DNA of 64,000 bases from Heliopora coerulea (GCA_030142905.1 JASJOG010000120.1:744001-808000); one strand, 5' to 3'. Shown: positions 12,456 through 24,690, counted from the stretch's first letter. Notes: generated by a model from the letters alone, not told the origin. Numbers and translations are program-made.

Positions 12456-14148
12456 ATTTACATGAAAATTTTCGGCTTAAATAACCTACACGATTACAAA
12501 AATAGAGGTGAGAGATGGCCAGGGTTAGGCACGAACGCGCCAAAATTCTTAATACTGTTAAGCAATACTTAGAAATCAAATTTTGTTGATGAACTTTAAC
12601 AGTTTCTGTAATACGAAACCAACACCCGCGCTTGAACATCTCCACCAAACTTCTAATCAATCAACAACAGCATCACCCCGTAAAGATATAAGGCCTCGGC
12701 CTTGAAATGGCAAAATGAAATGCATGAAACCAATTGAAGAATAAAAAAATATTGTAAAGTGTTATGTTAACTACCATATTTCTTCTATTTAACCCCCAGC
12801 CTTCTAATACCATCCTAGTTCAGAAGGGCAGTAAAAAAATAAGCCACATCGTCCAATGGGTGTAGTCTTATTCACTGAAATGCACATATATTTTAATATG
12901 CGATAATGAACACTAAGCAGCAACTTTCTATGAAGAAACACGTTCATTTAATTGAAAGTCGGTATATTAATAAGCGTCAGAGTAATATATTTATATTATA
13001 AAATTTGTTACGCATGCAGTGATTATTCAGTTACCGTGTTTATATCAGGCTATGTGAACACGGTTATGACATCGGAGACGCCGCTTGATGCCAGAATTTC
13101 TTCTTGGCGCCAATGGAAAGCACTCATTGGTCTACGAACTTGTAAGGAGTACGTACGATTTGATATTAAAAATTAAGTTCGTTATTCACAATTATTATAG
13201 CTTAGTTCTTTGCTTATTTTATACGAGAAACACAAACTGTTTTATTGTGTTTATGTAGCCCGATATAAACACTCTGAGAGGTTGCGAGAACTCTCGAGCA
13301 GCCGTTTAAACCCTCGACCTTCGGTCTCGGGCGTACACAACAGCTTTCGATTTCTACCAACTTTCTTCTTGTGCTTGCATCGGGCTATATAAACACGGCA
13401 AAACAGTTTCTATTTCTTTATTATTATAAATTACATTTCATCACAAATGCAAGAAATAGAAGACAAAGGTTTATTGAATGACGTTTCCATGTCATCCAAA
13501 CATCATTATCAAGTTTTAGTGATGAAAAGTACAAGTGTGTTCATTTATACACAGTTGATGTCGCATAAATTAAACCAAATCATCTTAAGACAAACACATG
13601 TACTGAAATTACTGAACTATACGTTACCAACAACTTCGAATTAACCAGTTCGAATTTGACGTAAGGAGTTTTTATGGAAGCAGCGTTATTTAAGCAAAAT
13701 ACCGAGAACGCTCTATCGAGCCCTCCATCTCTATTAAGACTCCGCTCTCTAATGAGCCCCTACTACAGAGCTTCAAGTTTTTAATAAGCCCCTCTTTATT
13801 ACACCTTTCCCCGCACAAAACCACAAAAAGATAGCGACTTAAGACTATATTCTTGATCTCAACATCTCCAATTTCCGATTTTTTATTGGAAAGATTTAGT
13901 ATTTTGTTATCAAGTTCCGTTTTCAGTACATCAATAATAGTTCTTGACTTGCACATCACACGATATGTTGCTGGAACAACAAGTCCATCTTCAAGCATAC
14001 ACTTCAGTAAAAACACATTTTTATGAGCCTGAATTTGTTTCGGCTTCAAGATTGCACGTGACAAGTACATGCCAGCTGTCATGCTATTTAATAGCTGGCC
14101 GACATTTTAGAAAAAATTCTGTCTTCATCTTTGACTCCCGGGGATACT
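12456..14148. other. Non-coding stretch
   Basis: No recognisable exon. Open frames at 13,690-14,082 (minus) and 13,944-14,192 (plus) overlap and neither shows a known domain. Confidence 0.4.
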
Positions 14149-14470
14149 GGGAGCACAGTGGTAGTGCACGTGTCTCTCACCACTGTGACTAGGGTTCGAT
14201 TCTGGCTCCATGCAATCATCTGGTTAAAGTTACTTTAGTCACATGTGAGTAGAGTGTTATCCAGTTTGACTCTACCAAGCACCACAGGTTTTCTCCGGGT
14301 ACTTCGGTTTCCTCCAGTAGTAACACTGGACCCATGAGGGGTGGCCTTTACTGGACCTCTGGGAAGAACAGCTTAGGTAGTTGATAGGGTTATCCAGTAT
14401 AAATAAAGGTACTTTATCTTGAAATAAAGGCACTTTTATCTTTAAATAAGTTCCCCTCTCTATTAACATT
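14149..14470 (+). mobile_element. tRNA-derived SINE
   Basis: 14,149-14,209 resembles a tRNA (box A near CAGTGGTAGTGCA, box B GGTTCGATTC, ends GGGAGC and GGCTCC that can pair). It is followed at 14,287-14,316 by the phrase CTCCGGGTACTTCGGTTTCC, a motif I recall from several animal SINE bodies, and then by AT-rich tail repeats. Its exact ends are uncertain. Confidence 0.55.
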
Positions 14471-14670
14471 CCCTCTCTAATAAGCCACCTGTCTAAAAGG
14501 TCTGAGAATAAGTAAGCTCCCCAGGGGCTTAATAGAGGGTTTGTACTAAAAATAGTTTCCTCGTGGTTTCATTATAGAGAAGCAAATCTGAGCTATATCA
14601 GTCAAAAAACTGATTCCTGTATAATGCACACCTTTCTCAGACATATTTTCATATCATAAACCCTGCGAAG

Positions 14671-16091
14671 TACAGTTACTGCCCAAAAGTTTAAATACAG
14701 GGTTATTATTAAAAAAAAATAGCATCTGCTCTCTTCACTTTATATTTAAGATTATGTTCACGTCTCACAAGCATTAGGTCTAAAAAATGCCTTAAATACC
14801 AGTTCTTATAGCAGCTACTGTACAGAACCGACATATCCAAAGCCAGAAAATGGGAAGAGGAAAAGAACTGAAGGAAGTGGGAAGAGCTTTCATCGTTGGC
14901 ATGGCACGAGGAGGAGCTTCAATCTCGAAGATAGCGGAAGAGACCAAGCGGCCAAGAGGCACTATTGCGACTGTTCTACGTAATTTTCGGCTAAGAGGAA
15001 GTGTCCAAACGGCCAAACGTTCTGGAAGACCACTAAAGACAACACCAAGAGATCACAGGCATCTTGAAAGGTTGGTGAAGGAAGATCGGAGAGCATCAGG
15101 AAGAAATTCGGCAACAAAATGGAGTAAAACTGTAGATAAGTCACTCAGTGTTAAGACAACAAGACGACGACTGAATTCACTGGGATACTATGGGCGACAG
15201 GCACGTAAAAAACCCTACATAAGTGCGAAAAACAAGAAGAAAAGACTAGAATGGGCTAGGAAGATGAAAGATAAAACAATGGTCTTCTGGAAGAAAATTG
15301 TCGTCACAGATGAATCCAAAATAAAAATCAGTGGAAGTGATGGACGCGTTTTTGTGTGGCGCAAATCTATGAAAGAATGGCTATCTTGCTACACTCTTGG
15401 GACAGTTAAGATAGGCGAGTCGTCACTGATGGTGTGAGGTAGCATGTCTTATGATGGTGTTGGTCCGCTTATTACAGTTCAAGGAAGTGTTACCGGGAGA
15501 AAGTACCGCCAAATTTTGCAACAAAACTTATTACCACTAGTTGCTGAGAGACAACGACGACGTCTGCAGACCATTCTACAAGATGATAATGCACCTGTCC
15601 ATCGAGCTAATGTTGTAACAGCCTGAAAAACGAAGAATAACGTTACGACCTTAGAGTGGCCTGCACAAACCCCTGACCTGAACCCAATAGAAAATCTGTG
15701 GATGGTTCTCAGGAGAGCAATAAGTTCACGAAGCCTTTCTCCACAGACTGTCGCCGTCCTTCAGGTGGTTATTCAGGATGAATGGAAGAAAATTCCAAAG
15801 GGAGATGTGCAAAAATTAGTTGAGTCAATGCCTAAACGAGCGTTGGACGTCATTAAGGCAAATGGATTTGCTACAAAATATTGACTGTTCTGGATACAGT
15901 AGCACCACATATTGATAACAGCATCTGCTATTATTTTTGTGTTTATATACAATGTGTGTAACGTCTCGATACCCATTCATTAAATAGACAACATGTTTGT
16001 TTATTTAAGAGGTAATTAAAAAAACTTCTTGCAAAATGTTGCACATTATTGATTTTTTAACTTTTATTTAAACTTTTGGGCAGTAACTGTA
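14671..16091 (+). mobile_element. Tc1/mariner transposon, complete with inverted ends
   Basis: Both ends read TACAGTTACTGCCCAAAAGT inward (14,671 and complement ending 16,091), a perfect inverted repeat of about 27 bp including the TA target duplication. It encloses 1.4 kb with one transposase frame on the plus strand. The length, TA target and DDE transposase fit Tc1. Identical ends suggest fairly recent insertion. Confidence 0.93.
14850..15884 (+). pseudogene. Tc1-type transposase broken by two nonsense codons
   Basis: A single frame of 344 codons runs through without frameshift, interrupted only by TGA at 15,435-15,437 and TGA at 15,624-15,626. Both sit where Tc1 relatives usually have tryptophan (TGG to TGA). 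The N-terminal third is a paired-like helix-turn-helix region (IAEETKRPRGTIATVLRNF) followed by the basic KRSGRPLKTT linker. The catalytic triad is visible: D in VTDESK, D in LQDDNAPVH and E in DLNPIENLW, with DD34E-type spacing. The length matches the family (about 340). This copy cannot make full-length enzyme unless TGA is read through, but its ends could still be mobilised by an active relative. Confidence 0.92.
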
Positions 16092-16299
16092 TCTTGATGA
16101 TTCAAAAGTATTTAGTGGCAAAAGACCAATGATTTTGACTTGATCGTTATGATTTGTTTATACTATGACCATGATTGATTGTAAGACGATTATGGATACA
16201 GGGGTATGATTACATGTATGACTGGTAATTGTAACAAGTTTAGGTTACATAAGTTTTTAATAACACAAACGTGAAACATTTAGGAGTCACCTGAATGAA

Positions 16300-16525
16300 G
16301 TAAGGATTCTGATGATAATTAAGATCGTGATGACATTAACTATAGCAGTGATAATGTTAATGACAATATCTGTGATGACAAATGATGATTAAATAATAAT
16401 GACAAGAATGATAACTTATCTACGAATGTCAGTAGCAGTGCTCTGACTTCGTTTTACACTAAAAATTATTTTGAATTTCTTATAAAACAATGACGAGAGA
16501 GAGATATAGAGATATAGAGATATAG

Positions 16526-16603
<78 letters not shown>

Positions 16604-16865
16604 GCAACGGCACTGTCAATGAAAATGATGATAATGATGAAAATGATACTGATGATTATAACAATAATGACGATGACTGTTACAATGTCCATGATACCAG
16701 TGATCGTGACAACAAAAAGAATGATGACAAGATGGTGGTAATTAAAGTAATGGTGATGACAATAATGACAATCAAGTTAATGATGATGATGATGATGATT
16801 ACGACAGTAAAAGTAAAAATGACTACCATGATGTAACAATGATAGTTACAACAAAAAAAATAATA
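16300..16865. repeat. Low-complexity tract with GA/TA microsatellite
   Basis: 16,495-16,600 is (GA)n mixed with (TA)n; the flanks are rich in GATGA/TAATGA trinucleotides with a (GAT)n run near 16,780-16,799. The open frames here (poly-Ser/Leu, poly-Ile/Val) are products of the repeat. Confidence 0.9.
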
Positions 16866-17005
16866 CAAGGAATGTACTGTACCATCAACTGTTTCCCATC
16901 TGCATTAATCAACAGTGTTTCTAATGTTAGCTGGATAACAATACTGTACCTTCATCCAGCAATGATATAAAAATGGGATGCTATATAGGCAGTATAAAAC
17001 AGCAT

Positions 17006-17158
17006 AAGAAGTTAAAAGGTTGGTAGACTGCTGAATATATGATAAAGACTTCTAATGTTTTGACAAACAAATCATTTCACTCTATGACAAAGCGCCATAG
17101 CTTGAAACGTTTGAAATTTTTATCTGAAATGCAGCAGTCTACTAACCTTTTAACTTTT
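17006..17158. repeat. Inverted repeat hairpin
   Basis: AAGTTAAAAGGTTGGTAGAC near 17,009 is mirrored by GTCTACTAACCTTTTAACTT near 17,136. The ~25-bp arms enclose about 100 bases. It could be a retroelement 3' end or a MITE; I cannot tell which. Confidence 0.5.
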
Positions 17159-18157
17159 TGTTCAATGACTTCAACTAAAAACCAGGATTTATCTATAGAT
17201 TTAAAAAGGGCACCCCACATAAGGAAGACAAAGGCTTTTTTGGTCACACGAAGGGCTCTTTCTTCAGCTCAATGGCCCTTGATTCACCAGATACTTGCAA
17301 AACTACTCTTATAGATTGTTCACAAGTTGCTGGCCAGGCACAGTGGTCTGCCAGATGTTACTGTCATTAATTTATGGCACAGTGGTACACAAGCTTTCTT
17401 AAGGTCATGTACAGCAGACCACAACGTTGAAGTTGCCAAGGTGAAACAATGGAATATGAAACTTACCTGAACTAGAATCAAAACCCTAATGTGAACTCTA
17501 ATCTAGTCACTATCCTTAATCTTAACTGTAATCACAATAACCTTTGTCTTAAGTCTACAAAAGGTTTTAGGCTTTGGTCTAGAGACAGACACTGGATGTC
17601 CAAAATGTCAAGGGATTTGGTTTTTAATACACAGATGCTACTATTCAGCATTTCTAAGTCTATGAGGGCATTTGCATACATTTCAAACATTGCCTATGGC
17701 ATCAAGAATGACCAAACAACTTAGCAGGTAAACATAACCAGGTTACTTTGTTATCATCATGACTGACGAGCAAAGCTATCTACTACTATATACAACAATT
17801 TTTATAGTAACATGTAGATATGGTGACATTCCCAGAGATTACTTTACAAGTATGTAACAAAGCCAAGCTCAGTCTCAGCTCAGTCAAGCTTTCATCCAGG
17901 CTTCAGTTCTAGGGGTGAAGTTTCAAAATTGCCTCTGTAAAATAAATATTTTTATCTTTATCACAAAAGGGTCAATGGCTTTGACCTGAGCTAAGTCTGA
18001 ATATTTCAACAAATATTGCAAACTTGTCACTGCTGGTTCAAGAAATATGGAGGGAACTACGGTATTTGGTATCCAGGCAGATAACTAACATTGCTGTCCA
18101 ACACACTAATATTGCTGGATCAAAGTTTGAAAACTTGTATACATGTGCTTACTGTAC
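17159..18157. other. Non-coding; part of a local duplication
   Basis: The right part (from about 17,955) aligns by eye with 19,280-19,600 (shared GGCTTTGAC..AGTCTGAA.. and later TGTACCTKTTCAGG). The duplication includes the strumpellin second-exon relics listed separately. Confidence 0.5.
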
Positions 18158-18243
18158 CTTTTCAGGATGGTGATGCACAGAAAAATCATGTCAATATGTC
18201 AATATGGTCATGCCTGCATACTGAACCAAGCTCCTGAAGCTTC
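18158..18243 (-). pseudogene. Strumpellin second-exon relic, copy 2
   Basis: On the minus strand an acceptor-like ATTCAG is followed by a reading LQELGSVCRHDHIDILT, a stop, then FFCA. This follows the strumpellin segment that precedes the LAF..VxKYIxDLNR motif, but the KYIxDLNR part is deleted and two stops are present. It is more decayed than the copy at 19,438-19,536. Confidence 0.5.
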
Positions 18244-18491
18244 TGAATTTATAACATGAGAAAAAACAAATTAAAGAAAATTAGATTCTGGATAATGTAC
18301 AAAAAGGAGTCATACCATACCACATCAGTACATATGAGCACACATTTATATTAAGTAATGGTCACCCAGCAATCAGATGTAAATCTTCCTTAGTACCAAA
18401 TAGCTAGAATACTTCAACAACAAAAATGCTGCTACTTGACATGGACTGTAAGATACAGTGGGTGAGGAATTGAGTGTAAGATAAATATTGT

Positions 18492-19274
18492 TACAGTAGA
18501 ATATGAGTTTAGGGCCACCCCTTTTGCCAGGCAAAAGTGGTCGTAAATGCCAGGTGGTTGCTTAAGACAGGTAGTGATATGATGTAGTGGGTGCCATATT
18601 TGCATGTGCAACTTCCAGGAAAATACATAAATTTAAACAAAATGTGCATTATTATGGCTGAACAAGCAAACCCAAATTTCAGTGATGATTGCTTCATTCA
18701 ACTAAGAATCACAACAGAATAACTTAAGTTCATCAACCTATTAAGTGAAAAGAAATTGGTCAGCGTGAACTGCTTCAATTTCCTAACTTGTTCAGAAAGA
18801 AATTCACAACAGTATAAGTATAACTGCATGGAAGTGATCAAAATTGGATTGAAGTGGTAAGTGTATAGTTTTTCTTGTTTCCTGTATTCTCTTTGCCAAG
18901 ACAGTTCAAGTGATTGTGGAGTGGTATTGATTTAAACAGCAAACTTAAATCACAAAACTTACTTTTGATGGATCAAATTAAATCTGCTGTGCCTATTAGG
19001 TTTGGCAGAAGAGGACACTGATCTTCTGCTAAACTTAATTCATCAACTTGGTTCATCACATGAGTATAGCAGTCAGCACTTTTAATTTGCACTGGTCACT
19101 CATGACAGGTAAAATTTCTTATTTTGACTGCTAAAAAGTGGTCGTCAGTCGTGTTAGACAGGTGGTCACTCATAACAGGTATATTTTAATGACAAATCAT
19201 CCATGCCAGAAAAACTGGTTGTATATGACAGGTGGTTGTAAAAAGTGGTGTCGTAAAACTCAGGTTCTACTGTA
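18492..19274. mobile_element. MITE with pogo-like ends
   Basis: The left end TACAGTAGAATATGAGTTTA and the right end (complement TACAGTAGAACCTGAGTTTT) are imperfect inverted repeats beginning with TA. The interior repeats the phrase ACAGGTGGT / AAGTGGTCGT several times. No coding. CAGTAGAACCT-type ends are common in pogo/Tigger-derived MITEs, by recollection. It sits between the two strumpellin relic copies. Confidence 0.6.
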
Positions 19275-19437
19275 TCTTTATCAAAGAAAAGTTCAATGGC
19301 TTTGACTTGAACTTAGTCTGAAGATTTGTACAAATAATATTGGAAAATTGTTGCCACTAGTTTAGGAAAATAAAGAGGAAACTGACATGGTATCCAGCCA
19401 GACAACTAAAGTTTGAAAATTTCCATACCTACTGTAC

Positions 19438-19536
19438 CTGTTCAGGTCAGTGATGTATTTGTAAACATTTTCAAATGCAAGGAAAGATCTTCTCAATATG
19501 GTTCTCCCTGAATGCTGAATCAAGGACTTGAAGCTC
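19438..19536 (-). pseudogene. washc5: Strumpellin second-exon relic, copy 1
   Basis: The 99-nt minus-strand segment is bounded by ACTACAG (acceptor) and AACAG/GTACAG (donor). One frame reads ELQVLDSAFRENHIEK, the next reads SFLAFENVYKYITDLNR; together they follow strumpellin just after the exon at 21.5 kb. The frame changes in the middle, where about 8 nt are missing relative to the expected spacing. The outer splice frame still matches the phase-2 end of the first exon, so a transcript could be read through with an altered central stretch. I treat it as decayed. Confidence 0.6.
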
Positions 19537-21476
19537 CTGTAGTAATAAGATAGGGAAAAATCAATTAAAAGGAAATCAGACCTTACATAATGTACAAAGG
19601 AGTCCAATTGATATCACAACAGTAAGTGAAACTGCAGTTTAGTAGACTAACATGGGTCAATGACCTATACCACAGGCTCAGAGAAAGTTTTAGCACAAAA
19701 TAATTAGGAAACATGTAACGCATGAAAATGTTTGAAAAGATGACATAAGAACTGACAACAGCAATTTATAAATCATTTACTGTACAGTATTTTTCAATTA
19801 GAGTTACAGTACGAATTAATGTTAGGGTAAAGGTTAAGTAAGATTCATGTTAGGAATTAGCGTAAGGATTTATATTGCCACAGTGACTTTGGTCAAAACT
19901 GCTGTAGAGGTTAGAGATAAATCAATGTTGAAGTTTTGCCCAGGTAGACAAATGTTTGGAATTAATTTGAATTACTCAAAGAACTGTTCTTCTGATAAAT
20001 TGAGATACTGTTTTCACATACAATATTCTAAGAAGTACAAATTGGACAAAGATTGTCACATTCCAGTCTTCAGTGATGATTTCATTGCAGTATTCCATTT
20101 AAATTCAGTGGTGCCTTGTGCATCTCTATGCCAGAAATTAATCACAGTAAACTTCTCACATGGTATTATGTCCTGATGACAGCTTCTCAATGATCCTCAA
20201 CTTTGTTTAAAAATTGTATGTACAGGGTAATGCATGCAACCATTCAAGTGTTTTTGACTAAAAGAAAGTACTTTTGACTTGGCCAAAATCCCCTTTTGTC
20301 TACCTCAGGTAGGAAATACTTTCTAAACCCAGGGCTAGAATGCTGATTAATGTCTATCCAACTGACCACTATGTGTCAGGGTGCTTTGCTTCATTAAATC
20401 TACAGTTACTCATGCTGACTTGAAGACACATGTACTGTACATATACAGTATGTCCCCATTATGAAATCTCCGAGTTCTCCAATTCCTCAATGTAAACATA
20501 AAGAGATGTCCTTTAGCTGATGTCTAACTAATTCTAATGTTGCCCAGATTTTAGTAATTTTTCTCCAAAATAAAGATTATCTCATGAAACAATTAAAATA
20601 TCATAAAATAATTTGCATCCATTGCTGTCAAAGCTACAGTATTTTTCTCATCACCTGGTATGTCTTGGTATTTAAGCACCTTGATTCTTCTTACTGTAAA
20701 CAGGACAGATTCAGTGTATTCCATCTCAGTTTCATACTGGTTGGAAAGACCACACCAGAATATATTGAGAAGCAACTTACTGTTCCTCAAATACCTGTAC
20801 TATTCACAGCCAGGAATTTCAACAAATTAAACAGAAAAACACACTCTAAAGAAGTGCCTCACATTAGACAACAACTTTCAAATAAAGTCAAAATATTACC
20901 ATGACCAATTTGTTTGTGTTCTTTAACTTGAATATTGACATTTCAAGATGCTTTTTGTCAGGCTACTGCATGTTTCTTACTCTCATCCCAAACAATGATC
21001 AGGGTTCACAATCGGCTTCCTGTGTCCTGGAAGAATCTCCCCGCCCATCATTTTTGAATCAAATTTTAATTTACTTGTAAAACGTTGTCTATAAATGAGC
21101 AAAATTAGGAAGCAATTGTCAACTAATGCGTAAAAGGTTATTATATTTTAGAATTTCAAAAGCTTGATACAGCTACAAGGGAACTACGCTATCAGAAAGC
21201 CACTTTACTTTTATCCAATAGCGCTAGTAAGACACTGGACTAATTTTTTCAAAACGTTCCAGCTTTGTCTTGGTGGACAAATGCAAATGCAACGGTGTGA
21301 GGAAAATACTACAAGTTCAAGAAGTGAAATGCAAGACGTTACTGATGGTCATATTTGCAAAATCCAATAAAAAGCCCGAAGAGTGCTGATAGTTTCGTCT
21401 AAAAAACTTGTCAGTACGTTCTAGTAACAGTTAGATCCGACTGCATTATCAGGCTAGTTTAACTCCTCGCACGTAC
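19537..21476. other. Intron-like non-coding stretch
   Basis: It lies between strumpellin exon 1 and the exon 2 relic. No further exon was found on either strand; open frames at 19,847-20,176 and 20,584-20,904 show no known domain. Confidence 0.45.
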
Positions 21477-21697
21477 CGGTTTAGCGTCGATTTCGCTTCG
21501 AATTCAGGTCCACGGAAATACGAGAAGTCGGCCAAAATATCACTATATTTCAACTGATCTCTTTTATTATCAAGACGGAATTCAAGCAGAATGAAATCCG
21601 ACAATCGCAGAAGTTCAGCGATGATTGCATTTCCTTTATTCACTAACTTTAACAACGTTTCATCACAAATATTATTTTCTGCAAGGAAGTCTACCAT
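21477..21697 (-). CDS. washc5: Strumpellin (WASH complex subunit 5) first coding exon
   Basis: The minus-strand ATG at 21,697 opens MVDFLAENN, followed by [30 protein letters not shown] and a donor CG/GTACGT at 21,477. This is the highly conserved N-terminus of strumpellin, the scaffold subunit of the WASH complex that promotes Arp2/3 actin assembly on endosomes. The exon itself is intact (73 codons plus two bases). Downstream on the minus strand only two decayed copies of the next exon appear, and none of the remaining ~1,080 residues expected for the family could be found before the window's low end. It is therefore probably a 5' fragment left by a partial duplication. The alternative, that the real exons are too diverged for me to see, is less likely. 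Confidence 0.8.
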
Positions 21698-22524
21698 TTT
21701 GAGAATGATGACTGAAATTACTTCACGTGAGGTATGTTTGTCGACACCTGTCGGAAAGTATCGTTGGATAATCGTTTAACGACGATTACTTCAGCTCACG
21801 GCTTATTCACATGATATGATTGCCGCTGTTCGCTTTGGGGCCAACCGCTTGACCTCTTGGGATCATCTCGGGTTAACTAAGGTAGCAATTTTTTTTTCCC
21901 TGAACAAATTGAGCAATAGTTTTTTTTAACTCAACTGAACTCTGCTTTTTTCGTCGCCCGTATTAGATGCAGGAGATTTGTTTTGTTTTTAAATTGGTGT
22001 TTCTTTGCAAGTTATTTTTTCCGGGATAAGGTACCAATTAGCTACAGCGGGGCGCTCTTGTCTACGACCGCAACATCCCGCATGTTTGGATGACAGTATC
22101 CAAAAGGAAAAGTGTATTTGGTATTTCTTGAATTGCATTTAAACCCTCTGTAGTTTTTGTATTTTTCTCAAGAGAAAGCACGCGAACTGATTAGTTCTTT
22201 CACAATTTTTAAATTTAATACATTCGTTTGGATGATATATCACTTTAAATACGCCTATTTGCATGACAAAGTAAATATTTACATTTGCTACCATATGTTG
22301 ATGCAAGAAGATCTGCTCCTGTAGCCTAATGTATGTAAGAACCCATTTAAACGGTGCATTATCGAAAACAGTTGTTCATCCTGGGGTATGTGATGTTGTC
22401 TCTTAGGCACGATTCCTGCAAGCTTTCATTCGCTTGCCAAACGAGCACAACGTCCGGGTGGCATCGTTGTACGGTGTGTGGTAAGGAAACAAACACATGT
22501 TAATCCAACCCCCCGACTATATAT
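21698..22524. other. Upstream flank of strumpellin exon; no gene seen
   Basis: Being 5' of the ATG at 21,697 it could hold that gene's promoter. No TATA-like or other element could be assigned with confidence. Confidence 0.3.
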
Positions 22525-22923
22525 ACCGCATTTACTCGATGAAGCGCCGCGGCACTCTATAAATTTCTAGTTTTACGGATGAGGCGCTTATTTGGGGGGC
22601 GGGTCGTTTATTTGAGGACGGCGCTTTTTAAAAAATCATAACAATTGTAAACGATAACAGCCAAATGTTCATAACTGAAACACATTGTACTACAAAAGAA
22701 TAAATGTCCGAGCGTGGTTTAGATTGAGTTGTACCGCACTTGTTTTTTAGTTTGGCTTCTCGAATAATTTAGTCTCTTCATGCTTCAATTAAGCCTCGTA
22801 TTGTTGTAAATGAATAACGACGCTTATTTGAGGGCGGCGCTGTTTAATATTCTTGTCTCATATTCAACTGGTAATTCGGACGGTGCTAAATCGGAGAAGG
22901 TGCTTTATCGAGTCAATACTGTA
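22525..22923. mobile_element. MITE with TTACTCGATGAAGCGCC ends
   Basis: The left end TACCGCATTTACTCGATGAA and the complement of the right end (TACAGTATTGACTCGATAAA) match at about 16 of 20 positions. The inside repeats GGCGCTTATTTGRGG phrases. This layout (ends in TACNGTA, short GCGC-TTATTT repeats) suggests a pogo-like deletion derivative. Confidence 0.6.
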
Positions 22924-22959
22924 ATGAAAATTCTGCATGGCCATGACACAGGGGTGTAG

Positions 22960-23211
22960 AATGTCTTTTTCTACGAAAAAGGTGCACATTACTACAGAGA
23001 AGGCGTCTATTTCTTAGAGGAAGACGCTTATTTCTTCAGCGAAGATGTGCGTTTTCCTGGTGAAGGTATATCACTTCATAGAGAAAAGCTGCGTTTACAA
23101 ATAGGAGATGAACATTTTAATGTCGAAGTGACAGTGTCATATTACCAATGCCAAGATCCATTTCCTCACATAAGCTTGGAGAAACTACATGTTTGCATGG
23201 AGAAAGGGTAG
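22960..23211 (+). other. Open frame on a 21-bp tandem repeat (no ATG start)
   Basis: Between two stops lie 83 sense codons, the first ~45 built of degenerate 7-residue units such as HYYREGV, YFLEEDA, YFFSEDV and RFPGEGI. After the repeat the frame continues through LQIGDEHFNVEVTVSYYQCQ. There is no good start codon or acceptor. It may be a repeat-derived open frame or an exon fragment. Confidence 0.3.
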
Positions 23212-23691
23212 ACCTTAAGGCTGATTCACCGGCCACCGTACCAATGAGTTAACAGAATACATCAAACAATCATATACAACAATTCAATCGGGTAAATAGA
23301 CCCTAAGTCAACATCCACACTTCTGTGAAGTTAGGGCGCAAAATTGAGGCCAAGCGAGCAAGTGGATTGGATAAGTCCTGGTAGCAGTAGCTTTTTGGGT
23401 ACCTGCTCAAAAACAACACAATATCCTAATTTTTGACTGGAACAAGCGTCTTTTACCAACAGCCGCATCTACAAAGGACGCCAACGACACGAACTTGATT
23501 GAAAACGTACACTTTTCTCTGCGTTTTGTCCTCTCTTCCACTCGGTAACGGCGTTTTCGGTAGCAAAAACTGAGTGTTTTGAAAACGACAATGACATCAC
23601 AGCGTGCGTGGAGCTAGCCTACTACGCATGCTCAATAAACAGGCAGTAACGTTTTCCAATCGTTGCTGCATTTACGTGTGGACGGGATGAC
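23212..23691. other. Non-coding stretch
   Basis: Nothing supportable seen. Confidence 0.35.
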
Positions 23692-23868
23692 AAATGAAAA
23701 CAGTTAGTAATTTTGAAGGAGGAAAATCTCGAGTGTCTAGATATATTTATTCTTAAGACCCAACCGGGACCTGCTGTGAGAAATGCAACATTAAGCCATC
23801 CTGCAGAGAATCGAACCCGCGACCTCGCGAATCTAGTGCGACGCTCTGCCAACTGAGCTACGGAGGCC
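23692..23868 (-). mobile_element. tRNA-derived SINE (family T3), single copy
   Basis: On the minus strand, 23,868 to 23,795 reads as a tRNA-like head (box A TAGCTCAGTTGGCAGAGCG, box B GGTTCGATTC). A body with GCAACATT-type and GGTCCCGGTTGGGTCTTAAG phrases follows and ends CTCGAGATTTTCCTCCTTC. The same body occurs at 10.3 and 26.5 kb. The acceptor stem contains mismatches, so this is not a functional tRNA gene. It abuts the left end of the DDE transposon at 23,880. Confidence 0.7.
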
Positions 23869-24017
23869 GTTGCCAAGAGTATGGCAAGCCATACCTGACA
23901 AAAGTGTATCGAGAAAATAATCGTATATCGAGAAAATAATCGTATGTCGAGAAAATAATCGTAAGGCGAGATGTCCGACTGTATGTCTGGTCAGCGGTCG
24001 TTTGTAGTTAAACAAAC

Positions 24018-24690
24018 ATGGCGTCATCTTTACTTGGTCATGAGGAGCTGAGAGCCTTTCTCAAATACCTGACTGTACCTGAATTTGGTTTACCTTCCAG
24101 AGTACTAGATGATCATGGGGTGGAAAACATGGAGGTAGCAAGATTTATTATGATCGCCAGCAGAGGTGCAAATAGAGGAAGTTTTATTGCTGGAAGGAGT
24201 GTTCACAACCAGCCTATAGAGCAATTGTGGGCAGAAGTCAACAGAGTATTGTCTGCCCCTTATAAAGATGTCTTTGAATTCCTCCAAGAGAGAATGTTGC
24301 TTGATTCCCAAAATGAAGTGCATTTATTTGCTCTTCATTTTGTTTATCTTCCACATATAAATGCCTCTTTGCAAGAATTCAAATGTCAGTGGAATCACCA
24401 TTGTTTGAGGACAGCCGACCATTAACATTATGGCAAACAAATATGATAAATATTCCAGATGATTCACCTCTGATTAGCTTGATGAATATGGAATTGACTA
24501 TAATGGCCCAGTACCCAATGTTGTCATTGATAATAATGTCATTGTACCTGATTCAGAGGTGAAGATTACAGAAGGCCAGGTGAGGTATTTAGAAAGCCAT
24601 GTTAACCTCCTTGCTGATAATGGAAATCATGGCATTAACCATTTTATGAGGACACTTGACATTGTTGACATTTTTGTCAACCATGAGTAA
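24018..24690 (+). pseudogene. Integrase-like DDE transposase, catalytic half
   Basis: It starts [16 protein letters not shown] in the left arm, then jumps straight into the integrase core: [10 protein letters not shown] (second catalytic D, residue 32), [18 protein letters not shown] (catalytic E, residue 68; exactly 35 residues between). It continues through [17 protein letters not shown]. The first catalytic aspartate and the upstream DNA-binding region are missing. A frameshift near 24,410 moves the frame to [16 protein letters not shown]; a later frame continues YGIDYNGPVPNVVID to a stop at 24,688-24,690. It is an internally deleted, inactive copy. Confidence 0.8.

Noticed and set aside
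16416..16868. Minus-strand ORFs rich in Ser-Leu and Ile-Val
   Set aside because: They translate the GA/TA microsatellite and GAT-rich low-complexity sequence.
23795..23868. Functional tRNA gene on the minus strand
   Set aside because: Acceptor stem mismatches, and the same body follows it in other SINE copies.
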